Positions 16,746 to 26,100 of a stretch of 64,000 nt of DNA are shown here, piece after piece; position 1 is the stretch's first letter; the number at the start of each line of letters is the position of its first letter. Position numbers and translations under genes: made by a program. The notes beneath the pieces are model-generated. The model worked only from the letters and a program-made list of their open reading frames with translations. It was not told where the DNA came from and did not search any database. Origin of the DNA: Candidatus Promineofilum glycogenicum (GTDB lineage Bacteria > Chloroflexota > Anaerolineae > Promineifilales > Promineifilaceae); contig JADJHJ010000012.1 in assembly GCA_016707605.1 (NCBI GenBank), positions 163,242 through 227,241 of the forward strand. The letters are read 5' to 3'.

Positions 16746-17048
16746 ATGACAGTTACTGCTACACTTGATGGATTGATTGTCAGCGATCTAAAAATAAACG
16801 GCGGGCGACCGGTAATCGCCGGGACAGCCACTTCGGTGCGGGCTATTGCAAGCCTTTATAAACTTGGTCTTACTCCTGAAGAGATAACCGGCGAACTTCC
16901 TCTGAGTCTGACACAAGTGTATGCCGCGCTAACCTATTATCATATGTACACTGAGGAAGTCGAGGCCGATCTAGAAGCCAATTCTGAAGAACGACTGATG
17001 GCCAGATACGGCAACTCTATCAATGACCCGAATTCGCCTCTACGTTGA
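16746..17048 (+). CDS. DUF433 protein, probable antitoxin
   Basis: 100 residues. The core KINGGRPVIAGTATSVRAIASLYKLGLTPEEITGELPLSLTQVYAALTYY is a DUF433 domain, with a winged HTH-like fold, and the C-terminal tail (EEVEADLEANSEERLMARYG) is charged and probably binds the partner. ATG 16746 is chosen because GAGG ends 8 bases upstream; ATG 16740 is too close. It overlaps the next gene by 26 bases, the usual antitoxin-toxin order. The base composition is lower in GC than its neighbours, suggesting acquisition. Confidence 0.85.
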   Translation: MTVTATLDGLIVSDLKINGGRPVIAGTATSVRAIASLYKLGLTPEEITGELPLSLTQVYAALTYYHMYTEEVEADLEANSEERLMARYGNSINDPNSPLR

Positions 17049-17379
17049 TGAAGATTTTCAGCGGCAGGGGCTTGTTCGAGCGATACGAGCCCGTGGCTAT
17101 GATATTGTCACGACTCTCGAAGTTGCCAGAACAGGGATGCCCGACACCGACCAACTGGTCTATGCTACCGAAAATGACCGCACGCTCATTACGTTCAACG
17201 CACAGGACTTTGGGCCACTCCACCGTGACTATCTGATCAACGGCAAATCTCATTCGGGCATCATCGTCTCCAACCAATTAGAGACAGGTGTATTGGTACG
17301 CCGCCTTCTCCGGTTGTTACAAACTCGTTCGGCGGAGGATATGGTCAATTGGTTAGAGTTCTTGAGTAACTGGCGCTAG
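17023..17379 (+). CDS. DUF5615 PIN-like protein, probable toxin
   Basis: 118 residues. MTRIRLYVDEDFQRQGLVRAI carries the N-terminal Asp/Glu of the DUF5615 PIN-like fold; RTLITFNAQDFGPL carries the second acidic cluster. The domain is related to VapC-type RNases. The pairing with DUF433 upstream and the 26-base overlap are typical of this toxin-antitoxin class. Target not known. Confidence 0.85.
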   Translation: MTRIRLYVDEDFQRQGLVRAIRARGYDIVTTLEVARTGMPDTDQLVYATENDRTLITFNAQDFGPLHRDYLINGKSHSGIIVSNQLETGVLVRRLLRLLQTRSAEDMVNWLEFLSNWR

Positions 17380-17398
17380 TTGCGTAGATTGTATTCCA

Positions 17399-20026
17399 TT
17401 ACACCTCGCTCTCGGCCCAGACGGTCATCTTGCGCACCTGCTCCGCCAACGACTCCGACGTCAGCGTACTGGCCTGCAACCGCTCGACCAGCAGCGGGAA
17501 GCACAGCGGCGACGGCCGCAGCAGGTCTTTGATTACCACGCGCTGTGCCGTTAGTTCGGCCAGCGTCCGTTGCAGCCGGCTTTGCTCCAACTGGCGGCTG
17601 AGCACCTCGCGGTGGGCCTGAACCAGCAGCAGATTGCCGGCGTCGTACTTGCGGAAAACTTCGTATAGCATACTGGACGAGGCCTGCAAGTGGCGCGCCT
17701 TCTGCGGCCGGCCGGGGAAGCCCTGGAACACCAGCCCGGCCACGCGGGCGATCTCGCGGAACTGGCGCTGGGCCATCTCGCTCTCGTTCAGCCCGGCGAT
17801 GATGTCGTCCAGCAGGTTGTCGGTGCTCAACAGGGCACTCACGTCCAGTTCGGCGAAGGCGTCGCGCTCCGGGGCCAGCAGCTCGAAGCCGTAGTCGTTG
17901 GCCGTCAGGGTGAAGGTGATCGGCCGCGCCCGGGACAGGCGATAGGCGGCCAGCGCGGCCAACCCCTGATGCACCAGCTTGCCGGCGAACGGGTAGACGA
18001 ACAGGTGGCTGTAGCGCGTGCGCCCCTCGCGGGTGGCCAGCCGCTCGACCAGCAGCTCGTCCGCGCCGGGCACGGCCGACCACTTGCCCTGTAGCTCCAG
18101 CACCGGCCGCACGGCGACCATCTCCGGCCCGTCGTAGACGCCGTCGCGGGCCTCGGCCAGCTTGCGCCGCACGGCCGCGCCCAACTCCGGCGAGATGGGC
18201 AGGCTGGTTCCCGTCCAGGCGGGGATGACCCCTTTCAGCCGGTTGGCCGGCTTGACATAAGCCGTCAGGTCGCGCACGCGCAGGAACTCCAGCTTCTTGC
18301 CGGCGAAGACGAAGGTGTTGCCCGGCTTCAGGCGGCTAATGAACGACTCTTGGATGTTGCCCAGGTGGGTGCCGTTCTGATACTTGACGGCGATGGACGA
18401 CTCGCCGACGATGGTGCCGACCGACAGGCGATGGCGGGTGGCGATCCCCTTCTCCGTCACGCGATAGAGGCCATCGACGGGCGTCACGCGACGATACTCC
18501 GGGTAGGCCCCCAGCGCCTCGCCCCCCTGCACGACGAAATCCAATGCCCAGTGCCACTCGGCGTCGCTCAGGTCGCGGTAGGCGTAGGCCGTGCGCACCT
18601 CGGCCAGCATCGCGTCGGCGTCGAAGCCGCTGCCCAGGGCGACGGTGACGAGGTGTTGCACCAGCACGTCCAACGGGCGCTCCAGCGGTTCGCGCCCCTC
18701 CAGCCGCCCGGCGCGCAGGGCATCGCGGGCGGCGGCGGCCTCCACTAGCTCGAAGGCGTGGGCGGGCACGCAGGTCACGCGGCTGGTCGCGCCGGGCTGG
18801 TGGCCGCTGCGGCCGGCGCGTTGCAGCAGCCGGGCCACGCCCTTGGGGCTGCCCACCTGCAACACACGATCCACGGGCGAGAAGTCCACGCCCAGGTCGA
18901 GCGACGAGGTGGCCACGACGCAGCGCAGCGCCCCGGCGCGCAGGCCATCCTCCACCCAGCGGCGGGCGTCGGCCGACAGCGAGCCGTGGTGCAGGGCGAT
19001 CTCCCCGGCCCACTCCGGCCGCTCGGCCAGCAGGGCCTGATACCACGTCTCGGCCTGGTTGCGGGTGTTGGTGAAGACGAGGGCCGAGCGCCCCTCTTCG
19101 ACGGCCGCGGCCACGGCGGGCAACATCTTCAGCCCCATGTGCCCGGCCCAGGGGAAGCGCTCGACGCGCTCCGGGATGAGCGTGTCGATGACGATCGCCT
19201 TCGGCACGTGCCCCTGCACCAGAATGCCAGAGGGGTTATCCGCAGATTGGGCAGATTTGGCAGATTCAAGAGAAGAGAGTTGGGCCGAATCTGTAGATGA
19301 CTGGGGGGCGAACGCATCGTCAGTAGTTCGGTTAGGTTGTTCTTTTCTTAAATCTGCCGAATCTGCCCAATCTGCGGATAACTCCGCTTCCACTCCCAGC
19401 AGGGCGGCCAGGGCGGTGTCGAGGTTGCCCAGGGTGGCCGACAGCCCCCAGGTGCGCAGGCCGGGACACTGGCGGCGCAGGCGGGCCAGGCAAAGCTCCG
19501 TCTGCACCCCGCGCTTGTTGCCCATCAGCTCGTGCCACTCATCGACGACGACGCAGCGCAGGTCGGCAAAGAGGTGGTCAGCGTTGGGCTGGGTCAGCAG
19601 CAGGGAGAGGCTTTCGGGGGTGGTGATGAGCGCGGTGGGCGGGCGGGCCAGTTGGCGGGCGCGGGCGGCCGAGGCGGTGTCACCGGTGCGACGGTCGACG
19701 GTCCAAGGCAGGCCAAGCTCATCCACGACTTCGCGTAGCGACCGTTCAGTATCGGCGGCCAGGGCGCGCATAGGAGTGAGCCAGAGGACGCGCAGGGGAA
19801 CGGCGACACTTCGTCGCCGTTCCCCTGCGCGTCCGCCTTCAGCCATCCACTCCAGGATCGGCCCCCACCACGCCGCCTGCGTCTTGCCCGTGCCCGTGGC
19901 GGCGTGGACGAGGCCGCTACGGCCGTCCAGGTAGGCGCGCCACACCTGGCGCTGGAACGGGAAGGGCGACCAGCTGCGGGCAGCGAACCAGACGTCGGCG
20001 GCGGCAATATCAATCGGCGGCATCAT
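17399..20026 (-). CDS. Lhr-type DEXH helicase (ligase-associated DNA repair type)
   Basis: 875 residues. Walker A is AATGTGKT (about 42-49), the DEXH box is VVDEWHEL (about 160-167), motif III SATLGN (196-201) and motif VI GRSGHQPGATSR. C-terminal half carries the Lhr-core winged helix and DUF4145-like region ending in LLRPSPLCFPLLVERL. It matches the ligase-associated DExH helicase, which partners LigD-like ligase and the PdeM nuclease/phosphoesterase; a PdeM-like gene lies 8 kb away. Two repeats are read in frame: about residues 63-79 (family J) and 216-265 (family A). Both fall in loops of the nucleotide-binding domains. Cytoplasmic. Confidence 0.92.
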   Translation of the reverse strand: MMPPIDIAAADVWFAARSWSPFPFQRQVWRAYLDGRSGLVHAATGTGKTQAAWWGPILEWMAEGGRAGERRRSVAVPLRVLWLTPMRALAADTERSLREVVDELGLPWTVDRRTGDTASAARARQLARPPTALITTPESLSLLLTQPNADHLFADLRCVVVDEWHELMGNKRGVQTELCLARLRRQCPGLRTWGLSATLGNLDTALAALLGVEAELSADWADSADLRKEQPNRTTDDAFAPQSSTDSAQLSSLESAKSAQSADNPSGILVQGHVPKAIVIDTLIPERVERFPWAGHMGLKMLPAVAAAVEEGRSALVFTNTRNQAETWYQALLAERPEWAGEIALHHGSLSADARRWVEDGLRAGALRCVVATSSLDLGVDFSPVDRVLQVGSPKGVARLLQRAGRSGHQPGATSRVTCVPAHAFELVEAAAARDALRAGRLEGREPLERPLDVLVQHLVTVALGSGFDADAMLAEVRTAYAYRDLSDAEWHWALDFVVQGGEALGAYPEYRRVTPVDGLYRVTEKGIATRHRLSVGTIVGESSIAVKYQNGTHLGNIQESFISRLKPGNTFVFAGKKLEFLRVRDLTAYVKPANRLKGVIPAWTGTSLPISPELGAAVRRKLAEARDGVYDGPEMVAVRPVLELQGKWSAVPGADELLVERLATREGRTRYSHLFVYPFAGKLVHQGLAALAAYRLSRARPITFTLTANDYGFELLAPERDAFAELDVSALLSTDNLLDDIIAGLNESEMAQRQFREIARVAGLVFQGFPGRPQKARHLQASSSMLYEVFRKYDAGNLLLVQAHREVLSRQLEQSRLQRTLAELTAQRVVIKDLLRPSPLCFPLLVERLQASTLTSESLAEQVRKMTVWAESEV
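19236..19381. repeat. Repeat family A element inside the helicase gene
   Basis: Starts TTATCCGCAGATTGGGCAGA and ends AATCTGCCCAATCTGCGGAT plus AA. The arms, read on the minus strand, give LSADWADSADL and ESAKSAQSADN. It lies between LLGVEAE and GILVQGHVPKAIVI of the helicase. The whole insert is open in the helicase frame. Confidence 0.9.
19786..19834. repeat. Repeat family J hairpin inside the helicase gene
   Basis: Perfect 22-base arms (19786-19807 and 19813-19834, containing GGGGAACGGCGAC and GTCGCCGTTCCCC) around ACTTC. Read as part of EGGRAGERRRSVAVPLR, between WMA and VLWLTPM, where other Lhr proteins have a short variable loop. Confidence 0.85.
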
Positions 20027-20509
20027 GGCGGCGATTGTATGCCGAATCGCGCCGTATGGGGAAGTGATGGCGTCAGGGGAGCAAGCCCTGCTGGACGGGC
20101 GGAATGGCCAATGGAAAATCGCGTCATTTGTCTTGCCCGATATTGCCCCAGAACGGGTGTTATTCGCTACCTCCCCCTATTGCCAAGTGACGGCCGAAAC
20201 TTTATACTGTGACCTAGCAATTTCATCGTGCGGAATTGCCCGATCCTCAGCGTAAATTGTCACTGGCTGAGGATTCATAATTCATCCACTTGGGCTGAGC
20301 AACGGTACTCTCTGCTGTTCAGAAACGCGACACGACAGCGCGGCGCGCGGGTGAATGGTTACTCACGGAGTCGAGCCAGGAGCACATCTATCGGCGTGCG
20401 AGCGCGGCGGCTATGCTTGTCATGGGCATGGTCTGGCCGCGTCGTGGGCGCTCAGTAATCATTTGTCTGAGCGCGTTAGTGGCGGAACCAATTTGAACGT
20501 GGAGGTACG
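20027..20509. other. Gene-free stretch
   Basis: I see no convincing gene. It contains a small dyad CCTCAG-N18-CTGAGG (about 20244-20273) and is richer in A+T than the surroundings. It probably carries the promoter of the lipoprotein gene at 20510, whose start has GGAGG 7 bases upstream. Confidence 0.4.
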
Positions 20510-21604
20510 ATGAGTAGCTACTTTATTCGGCAAAAGGGTTCGGCGTTTGTGGTCATTGCCCTGCTTCTCCTGTTCGCCGCGGCCTGCGTCACCGACCCCG
20601 GCGCGGTGCTGATCTCGCTGCAGAAAGCGGGCACGACGGATGACGGGCTGGCTTACGGGCCCGAGGACATCATTGCCATCACCGACGAAGGCAGCGGCCC
20701 GGAATGGTTCACCTTCTTCGACGGCAGCGAACACGGCCTGACACCCAAGCATGCCCTCAACGCCTTCAGCTTCAACGAAGAGATGTGGGTTGGCGACGTT
20801 GCCCCTGCCGGCCCCATCAGCCAGGAAGACCTATTGGACATCCCCGAACTGTACCTGACCTTCCGGCCCACTTCGATCCACGTCCCCGGCATTCCCGGCC
20901 GCATCACCGGCAACGACGTCATCAAGTACACCGAGACCGATCCCAACGACGTGGGCACGTTTGAGGTGCTGTTCGACGGCTCCGACGTGGGCCTGACGAC
21001 GGCCATGGAGCGCATTGACGGCCTGGGCTTCTGGGCGCCGGAGACGCTGCCCGAGCCGGAGTACAGCGAAACCTGCCCGGCCGGCATCTTCTTCATCACC
21101 ACCCAGGGCGTTTACCGCGTGCCCGGCGCTGAGGGCGGCCAGATCGTCGGCAGCGGCTTCGACGTCCTGCTGTTCTGCGCTACCAACACCGGCACGGACA
21201 CGGCCGGCTTCTGGTATCGCGTCTTCAACAACCGCGACTATAACTTCTTCGTTCCCGGCCGCGCCAGCACCAGCCTGGACGTACTGGGCTTCGAGTTGCA
21301 GCTCATGGCCGCCCCAGTCCCCGGCGGCCCACCGTCGTTGGCTCCGGAGCCGGATTTGGCCGCGGGCATCGACTTCCTGTTCACGCCACGCGAGGAGTTC
21401 TCCATCACCGGCTATCCTTACACCTTCGAGACGTCCAACGTCTACGAAATCGACTCCATCACCAACTGGCCCGGTATCGATTTCTACGACTCGTGGGCTG
21501 ACTTCAACGCCGGCGAGGACTACTACTCCAATACAACCTTCCCGCCGGTCAACGGGCTCGTGCAGAGCATCTCCATCTGGGACTACCCGTTCCCGGCTCC
21601 GTAG
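20510..21604 (+). CDS. Lipoprotein with FDGSDVGL-type modules
   Basis: 364 residues. A lipoprotein signal (VVIALLLLFAAAC, lipobox AAAC) is followed by modules of roughly 60-100 residues. Module features are AGTTDDGLAYGPEDIIAI, FFDGSEHGLT, LYLTF, HVPGIPGRITGNDVIKYTET, then VLFDGSDVGLTTAMERIDGLGFW, ATNTGTDTAGFWYRVF. The same order occurs in the next two genes and in the large protein at 48905-52375. No domain name is known to me. Cell-surface location is likely; the first of three tandem genes of the family. Confidence 0.82.
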   Translation: MSSYFIRQKGSAFVVIALLLLFAAACVTDPGAVLISLQKAGTTDDGLAYGPEDIIAITDEGSGPEWFTFFDGSEHGLTPKHALNAFSFNEEMWVGDVAPAGPISQEDLLDIPELYLTFRPTSIHVPGIPGRITGNDVIKYTETDPNDVGTFEVLFDGSDVGLTTAMERIDGLGFWAPETLPEPEYSETCPAGIFFITTQGVYRVPGAEGGQIVGSGFDVLLFCATNTGTDTAGFWYRVFNNRDYNFFVPGRASTSLDVLGFELQLMAAPVPGGPPSLAPEPDLAAGIDFLFTPREEFSITGYPYTFETSNVYEIDSITNWPGIDFYDSWADFNAGEDYYSNTTFPPVNGLVQSISIWDYPFPAP

Positions 21605-21646
21605 CGACACCCCGGCTGCGCTTGGCGACCGGCCAGGCCTAAGAAG

Positions 21647-21690
21647 AGTGGCCCGCTGCTGACGCGAATCCGCGTCAGCAGCGGGCCACT
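21647..21690. terminator. Perfect hairpin, likely transcription terminator
   Basis: Twenty-base perfect arms (AGTGGCCCGCTGCTGACGCG and its complement) around AATC, followed by TTGCT, starting 42 bases after the stop of the preceding gene. It is long and GC-rich but lacks a full U-run. Confidence 0.65.
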
Positions 21691-21864
21691 TTGCTATTGG
21701 CGATTGCCCCGGCGAGTTACTTGCGCCGCCGGCAAAATTGACTATGATCCTAGGTGTATCGTCGGTGGGCGGTTCTTCAGGGGCAGAAGGTCAGGGAGCA
21801 AGCTGGGTGGCAACGGAAGTTGCTGTCCAAGGCCATAAACTGTTATCTATGTACCAGGAGAACA

Positions 21865-22869
21865 ATGATGCACCCACTTTTCAAACGCGCGCTACTACCC
21901 CTCACTCTGCTGCTGCTCTTCACTCTGACCCTCGGTGCGGCGGTCGTGGCCGCCCAGACGCTTGACTACAACTACCTCTTCGTCAGCACCCGCGCCGCCG
22001 GCGTGACCGAAGACGACCTGGCCTATGAGCGCGGCGACATCATCGGCGCGCAGGGCATTGGCGGAGCGTGGTTCATGGTCTTCGACGCCGCCGACAACGG
22101 CCTGACCGCCGGGCAAGACGTCAACGCCTTCGACCTGACGCCGCCGCCGCTGAACGGCAACGCCGCGGCCGTCCCCGGCCCCATCTACCTATCCTTCAGC
22201 CAGCCGCGCGTGCGCGTGCCCGGCGTCCCCGGTTGGGTGATGACCAATGACGCCGTGGTGTTCGAGGAGGTGTCGAACGGCAACGCGCCCGAAGACAACT
22301 ACGCGCTGTTCTTTGACGGCTCCGACGTCGGCCTGACGACGCGCAGCGAGCAGATCGATAGCCTGTCGGTCTGGTTGCCGGATGAGTTAGGGCCGGCGGC
22401 TGTGGCCGTGCCCGGCGATTGCACCGCCGGCCTGGTGTTCATCAGCACGGCGGCCAACTACCGCGTGCCGGCGGCCGGAGGCGGCTCCATGACCGGCCGC
22501 GGCGGCGACATCCTGGCCTTCTGCGCCACCAACCTCGGCCCAGACACGGCCGGCTTCTGGTTCAAGGCCTACGACGCCCAGGCGGCCGGGTTTGCCCCGC
22601 TGCGCGCTCCGCGCAACGTCAGCGTCAACGACTTCAGCTATGATGGCGACTGGGACGTGACGTTCAACTTCACCAGTTTCACTAACTTCACCGTCGGCTC
22701 GTTCCACGGCACGGCCAACACTGTCTACCTCTATGACACCGCCGCCGGCGGCGTCGTCGGGCCGGTGGTCGAGCTGAACGTGGACTACCCGATGCTCAAC
22801 GGTGTGGCCGATGGGCTGGTGATCGATCGCTACGTGCAGCAGTGCCGCGCCGTCGGCCCGAACTGCTAG
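21865..22869 (+). CDS. Secreted protein with FDGSDVGL-type modules
   Basis: 334 residues. The signal peptide MMHPLFKRALLPLTLLLLFT ends in a GAAVVAAQ-type cleavage site with no lipobox, so the protein is secreted. Module features match the preceding gene: AAGVTEDDLAYERGDIIGA, VFDAADNGLTAGQDVNAFDL, RVPGVPGWVMTNDAVVFEE, LFFDGSDVGLTTRSEQIDSL, CATNLGPDTAGFWF. CAGGAG is 5 bases before ATG 21865, and an upstream in-frame start (21754) has no signal peptide. Function unknown. It ends before a long palindrome. Confidence 0.8.
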   Translation: MMHPLFKRALLPLTLLLLFTLTLGAAVVAAQTLDYNYLFVSTRAAGVTEDDLAYERGDIIGAQGIGGAWFMVFDAADNGLTAGQDVNAFDLTPPPLNGNAAAVPGPIYLSFSQPRVRVPGVPGWVMTNDAVVFEEVSNGNAPEDNYALFFDGSDVGLTTRSEQIDSLSVWLPDELGPAAVAVPGDCTAGLVFISTAANYRVPAAGGGSMTGRGGDILAFCATNLGPDTAGFWFKAYDAQAAGFAPLRAPRNVSVNDFSYDGDWDVTFNFTSFTNFTVGSFHGTANTVYLYDTAAGGVVGPVVELNVDYPMLNGVADGLVIDRYVQQCRAVGPNC

Positions 22870-22900
22870 ACGCAGCCAGGGACGACAGCCTGGGCTAACG

Positions 22901-22944
22901 CACCTGACAGGCGCGCGGCCAATGGCGCGCGCGCCTGTCAGGTG
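22901..22944. terminator. Family F-like palindrome, likely terminator
   Basis: Seventeen-base perfect arms CACCTGACAGGCGCGCG and CGCGCGCCTGTCAGGTG around a ten-base loop, 31 bases after the preceding stop. Related in sequence to the palindrome at 16046-16117. Confidence 0.6.
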
Positions 22945-22970
22945 TTGGATCTAGAAGCCCTGCCGCCCCA

Positions 22971-22999
22971 TTGAACTGAAGAGCCTTTCGTGCTAAACT
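22971..22999 (+). promoter_or_regulatory. Candidate promoter for the 1022-residue lipoprotein
   Basis: TTGAAC and TGC-TAAACT separated by 17 bases, with an extended -10 TG. The start codon of the gene is 150 bases downstream. Confidence 0.45.
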
Positions 23000-23151
23000 G
23001 TGGAGTAAGGTCGCGGCGCGGATCGGCCGTCGTGTCGCCCGTTCTGCACGGTAATGCCTTCCGGCGTGGCGCGCCTCGGCCTCAGGCGGGATTGACGGTC
23101 GGTCGGGCCAGAGACATCTTCGTGCCAAGTGCTGGTGTTTGGGGGTTTGTT

Positions 23152-26100
23152 ATGTCTCGTCGTGTGCTACTCCTATGGCTACTCATCCTCTCGACGTTGC
23201 TACTTGTTTCCTGCCGTTCCCATGGCTCGCTGAGTGACCCGACCGTCGTCTTCCATTCGTCCGGGGCTGACTCCGGTCAGGACGATGAAGCGGTGGCCAA
23301 CACTCCCCAGACCAGCGGCGGCGGCTATCCTTCCAAGGTATCCGTTGCTCCCGGCGAAAGCCTCAACTTTCATATCTCCAACGGCCTCAACACGCCTTAT
23401 GAGTTGACCATCTATCGCGAGGGGGTGGCGCGGCAATTCATGGCCACGATCCCCAACGTGCAGACGGAGAATTACAGTTGCGCGGGCAAGGCTTCCACCG
23501 GCTGCGGCTGGCCGTCGGCGGCCACCTTCACCGTGCCCACTAACTGGTCCAGCGGCGTCTATACGGTCGATATCCCTCGCGCCGACGGCAAGCGCTACCA
23601 ATTATTGTTTTTCGTCCGCGAGCGCAACCCGGGCACGGCGCGTATTCTCTTCCTAAGTTCGGTCAACACTTTCCAGGCCTACAACGCCTACGGCGGCGGG
23701 TCGCTCTACGACACCGAGGTGCCCAAGCTGCAAAAGGTCAGCTTCGACCGGCCCTACAACGGCGACGGGCTGGGCCACTTCAACCGCTGGGAGCGTCACT
23801 TTGTCGAATGGGCCGAAGCCGCCGGTTACTCAATTGCCTACGCCACCACCTACGACCTGGAGTTCATCCCCAACTTGCTGACGCCCTATGACGTCGTCGT
23901 CATCGCCGGACATAGTGAGTATTGGACGTGGGCCATGCGCCAGCGCGTTAAGTCCTATGTTGCCAGTGGCGGCCGTTTCCTGAACCTGAGCGGCAACACC
24001 ATGTGGTGGCAGGTGCGCTTCGAGGACAATGGCCGGACGATGGTCGGCTACAAGAATTGGATGGCCGACCCGGTCAAGACGCGCGAGGGCGCGACGGATG
24101 AGAACTGGGACTATCCGATCTTCGATAGCTCCTTCCTCATCACCGGCCTGCACTGGCCCTTTGGCGGCTACCCCGGGGCGCTGGGCAACGGCTACTACGT
24201 CGTCAACGCCAATCACTGGGTCTACGCCGGCACGGAGTTGGCCGACAATGACCTGTTTGGCAAGGGGCCGACGCGCGATACGTCGATCCACGACAAGGAG
24301 TCAGACGGGCTGGCCTTCAATTGCGGCACGGACGGCTCGTCCATTCTGGGGCCAATCGTTGGCACGGGCACGCCATCCAACTTCACCATCCTGGGCCTGA
24401 CGCCGGTGCTCAGCAAAATCCGGGCCATGAACGGCGCGGCCATGATGGGCATCTATACCACGCCCTCCGGCGGCGCGGTCTTTTCGGCCGGCACGACCGG
24501 CTGGGCGCTGGGCCTCGACCAGCCGGCCGTAGATCGCATCACGCGCAACGTCCTCGACCGCTTCCTGTCCAACAGCCTGCCCCAGGAGCCGGCTGCGGCC
24601 GACGCCGACGTGATCTTCCGCGACCGCTTCAACTGCCTCGATCTCGATCTCAACCGCGGCTCGTTCGGTCTGGCGCGCGGTGACGCGCCGAAGCTGAACT
24701 ACATTGACGTGGAGGATGGCGAGGCCAGCCGCATTACGGTTGAATGCGGCCAGAACGGGCCGGGCCTGGCGCTGAAGGTCGATAACGGCGCGCGCTACGT
24801 CGCCGGGCTGCGGCCCGACTGGTCGAGCATCCCTCTGCTGGAGACCCAGGTCTATCTGAATCTGAACGACCTGACGTTGGCCGAAAACGCCACTATCGAC
24901 CTTTTCCACAACTACCTCGACGACCGCCAGACCAATAACCCCGCGCCCGTGGCCGTCCTGCAACTGGGGCGGCGCAACGGCCAACTGGTCGCCCGCTATC
25001 AGCCGGCCGGGCAGAATCAGACCTGGATACCCGTGCCGGCCGACCGCTTCTTCCTGCTGGAGACGAAGTGGGACAGCAACGCCGACCGCATCACCCTGGC
25101 CATTGACGGCCAGCAGCGCGCTTCGGAACCCCTGCCGGCGACGGCCGGCCGCGTCAATCGCGCCGACATGGGCACAATGGTCGTCAACGGCAGCGCCGGG
25201 GGCACGATCTGCGTGGACGAACTGGTCTACGACGGGTCGGTTGGGCCACCGCCGACGGCTACGCCAACGCCGACGCCGACACGCACCCCGACGGCGACGC
25301 CAACGCCAACCCGGACGCCTACACCAACACGGACGCCAACAGCGACGCCGACCCAGACCCGGACGCCGACGCCGAGCAATACACCCCCGCCCGGCACGAC
25401 GCCGACGGCGACGGCCACCACCACGCCGACCGCCACGCCACCGCCGCCTTCGATCTACTTCATCTACCTGAGCTTCATTGCCGGCGGCACCCAGGACGGC
25501 GTGGCCTACCAGGACGAGGACATCCTGCGCTTCCGGCCCCAGAACGGCAAGTGGATTCTGTACTTCGACGGCTCCGACGTGGGGCTGACTGATGTCAACG
25601 TCGATGCTTTCGCCCTGCTGCCGGATGGGTCACTGCTGCTGAGCCTGGACGCGCCGCTGGCGGCGCTGCCCGGCATCGGGGAAGTGGCTGCGGCCGACGT
25701 GATCCGCTTTGCGCCGTCCAACACCGGCCCGAATACGGTCGGGCAGTTCTCGCTCTACCTGGACGGCTCCGATCTGGACTTGCAGGCGGAGGGTGAGGAC
25801 ATTGACGCCCTGGCCGTGCTGGCCGACGGCCGTCTGCTGGTCAGCACGCAAGGCAACTTCAAGGTCGGCGCGGGGGCGCAACAACTGACCGGACGGCCGC
25901 AAGACCTGCTGGCGCTGACGGTGGCCCAGACGGGGGCCGACAGCGCCGGGCAGTGGGCGCTGTACTTCGACGGCTCCGACGTGGGGCTGAACGCCGGCGA
26001 CGAGAACGTCGATGCCGCCTGGTCGGCGGCCGACGGCGCGCTGCTGCTGGGCACGTCCGGCGCGGCGTCAGTGCCCGGTTTCGCCTTCGGGCCGGCCGAC

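Noticed and set aside
20025..20255. Small plus-strand frame upstream of the 20510 lipoprotein
   Set aside because: No ribosome-binding site, no recognisable motif and composition unlike coding DNA of the region.
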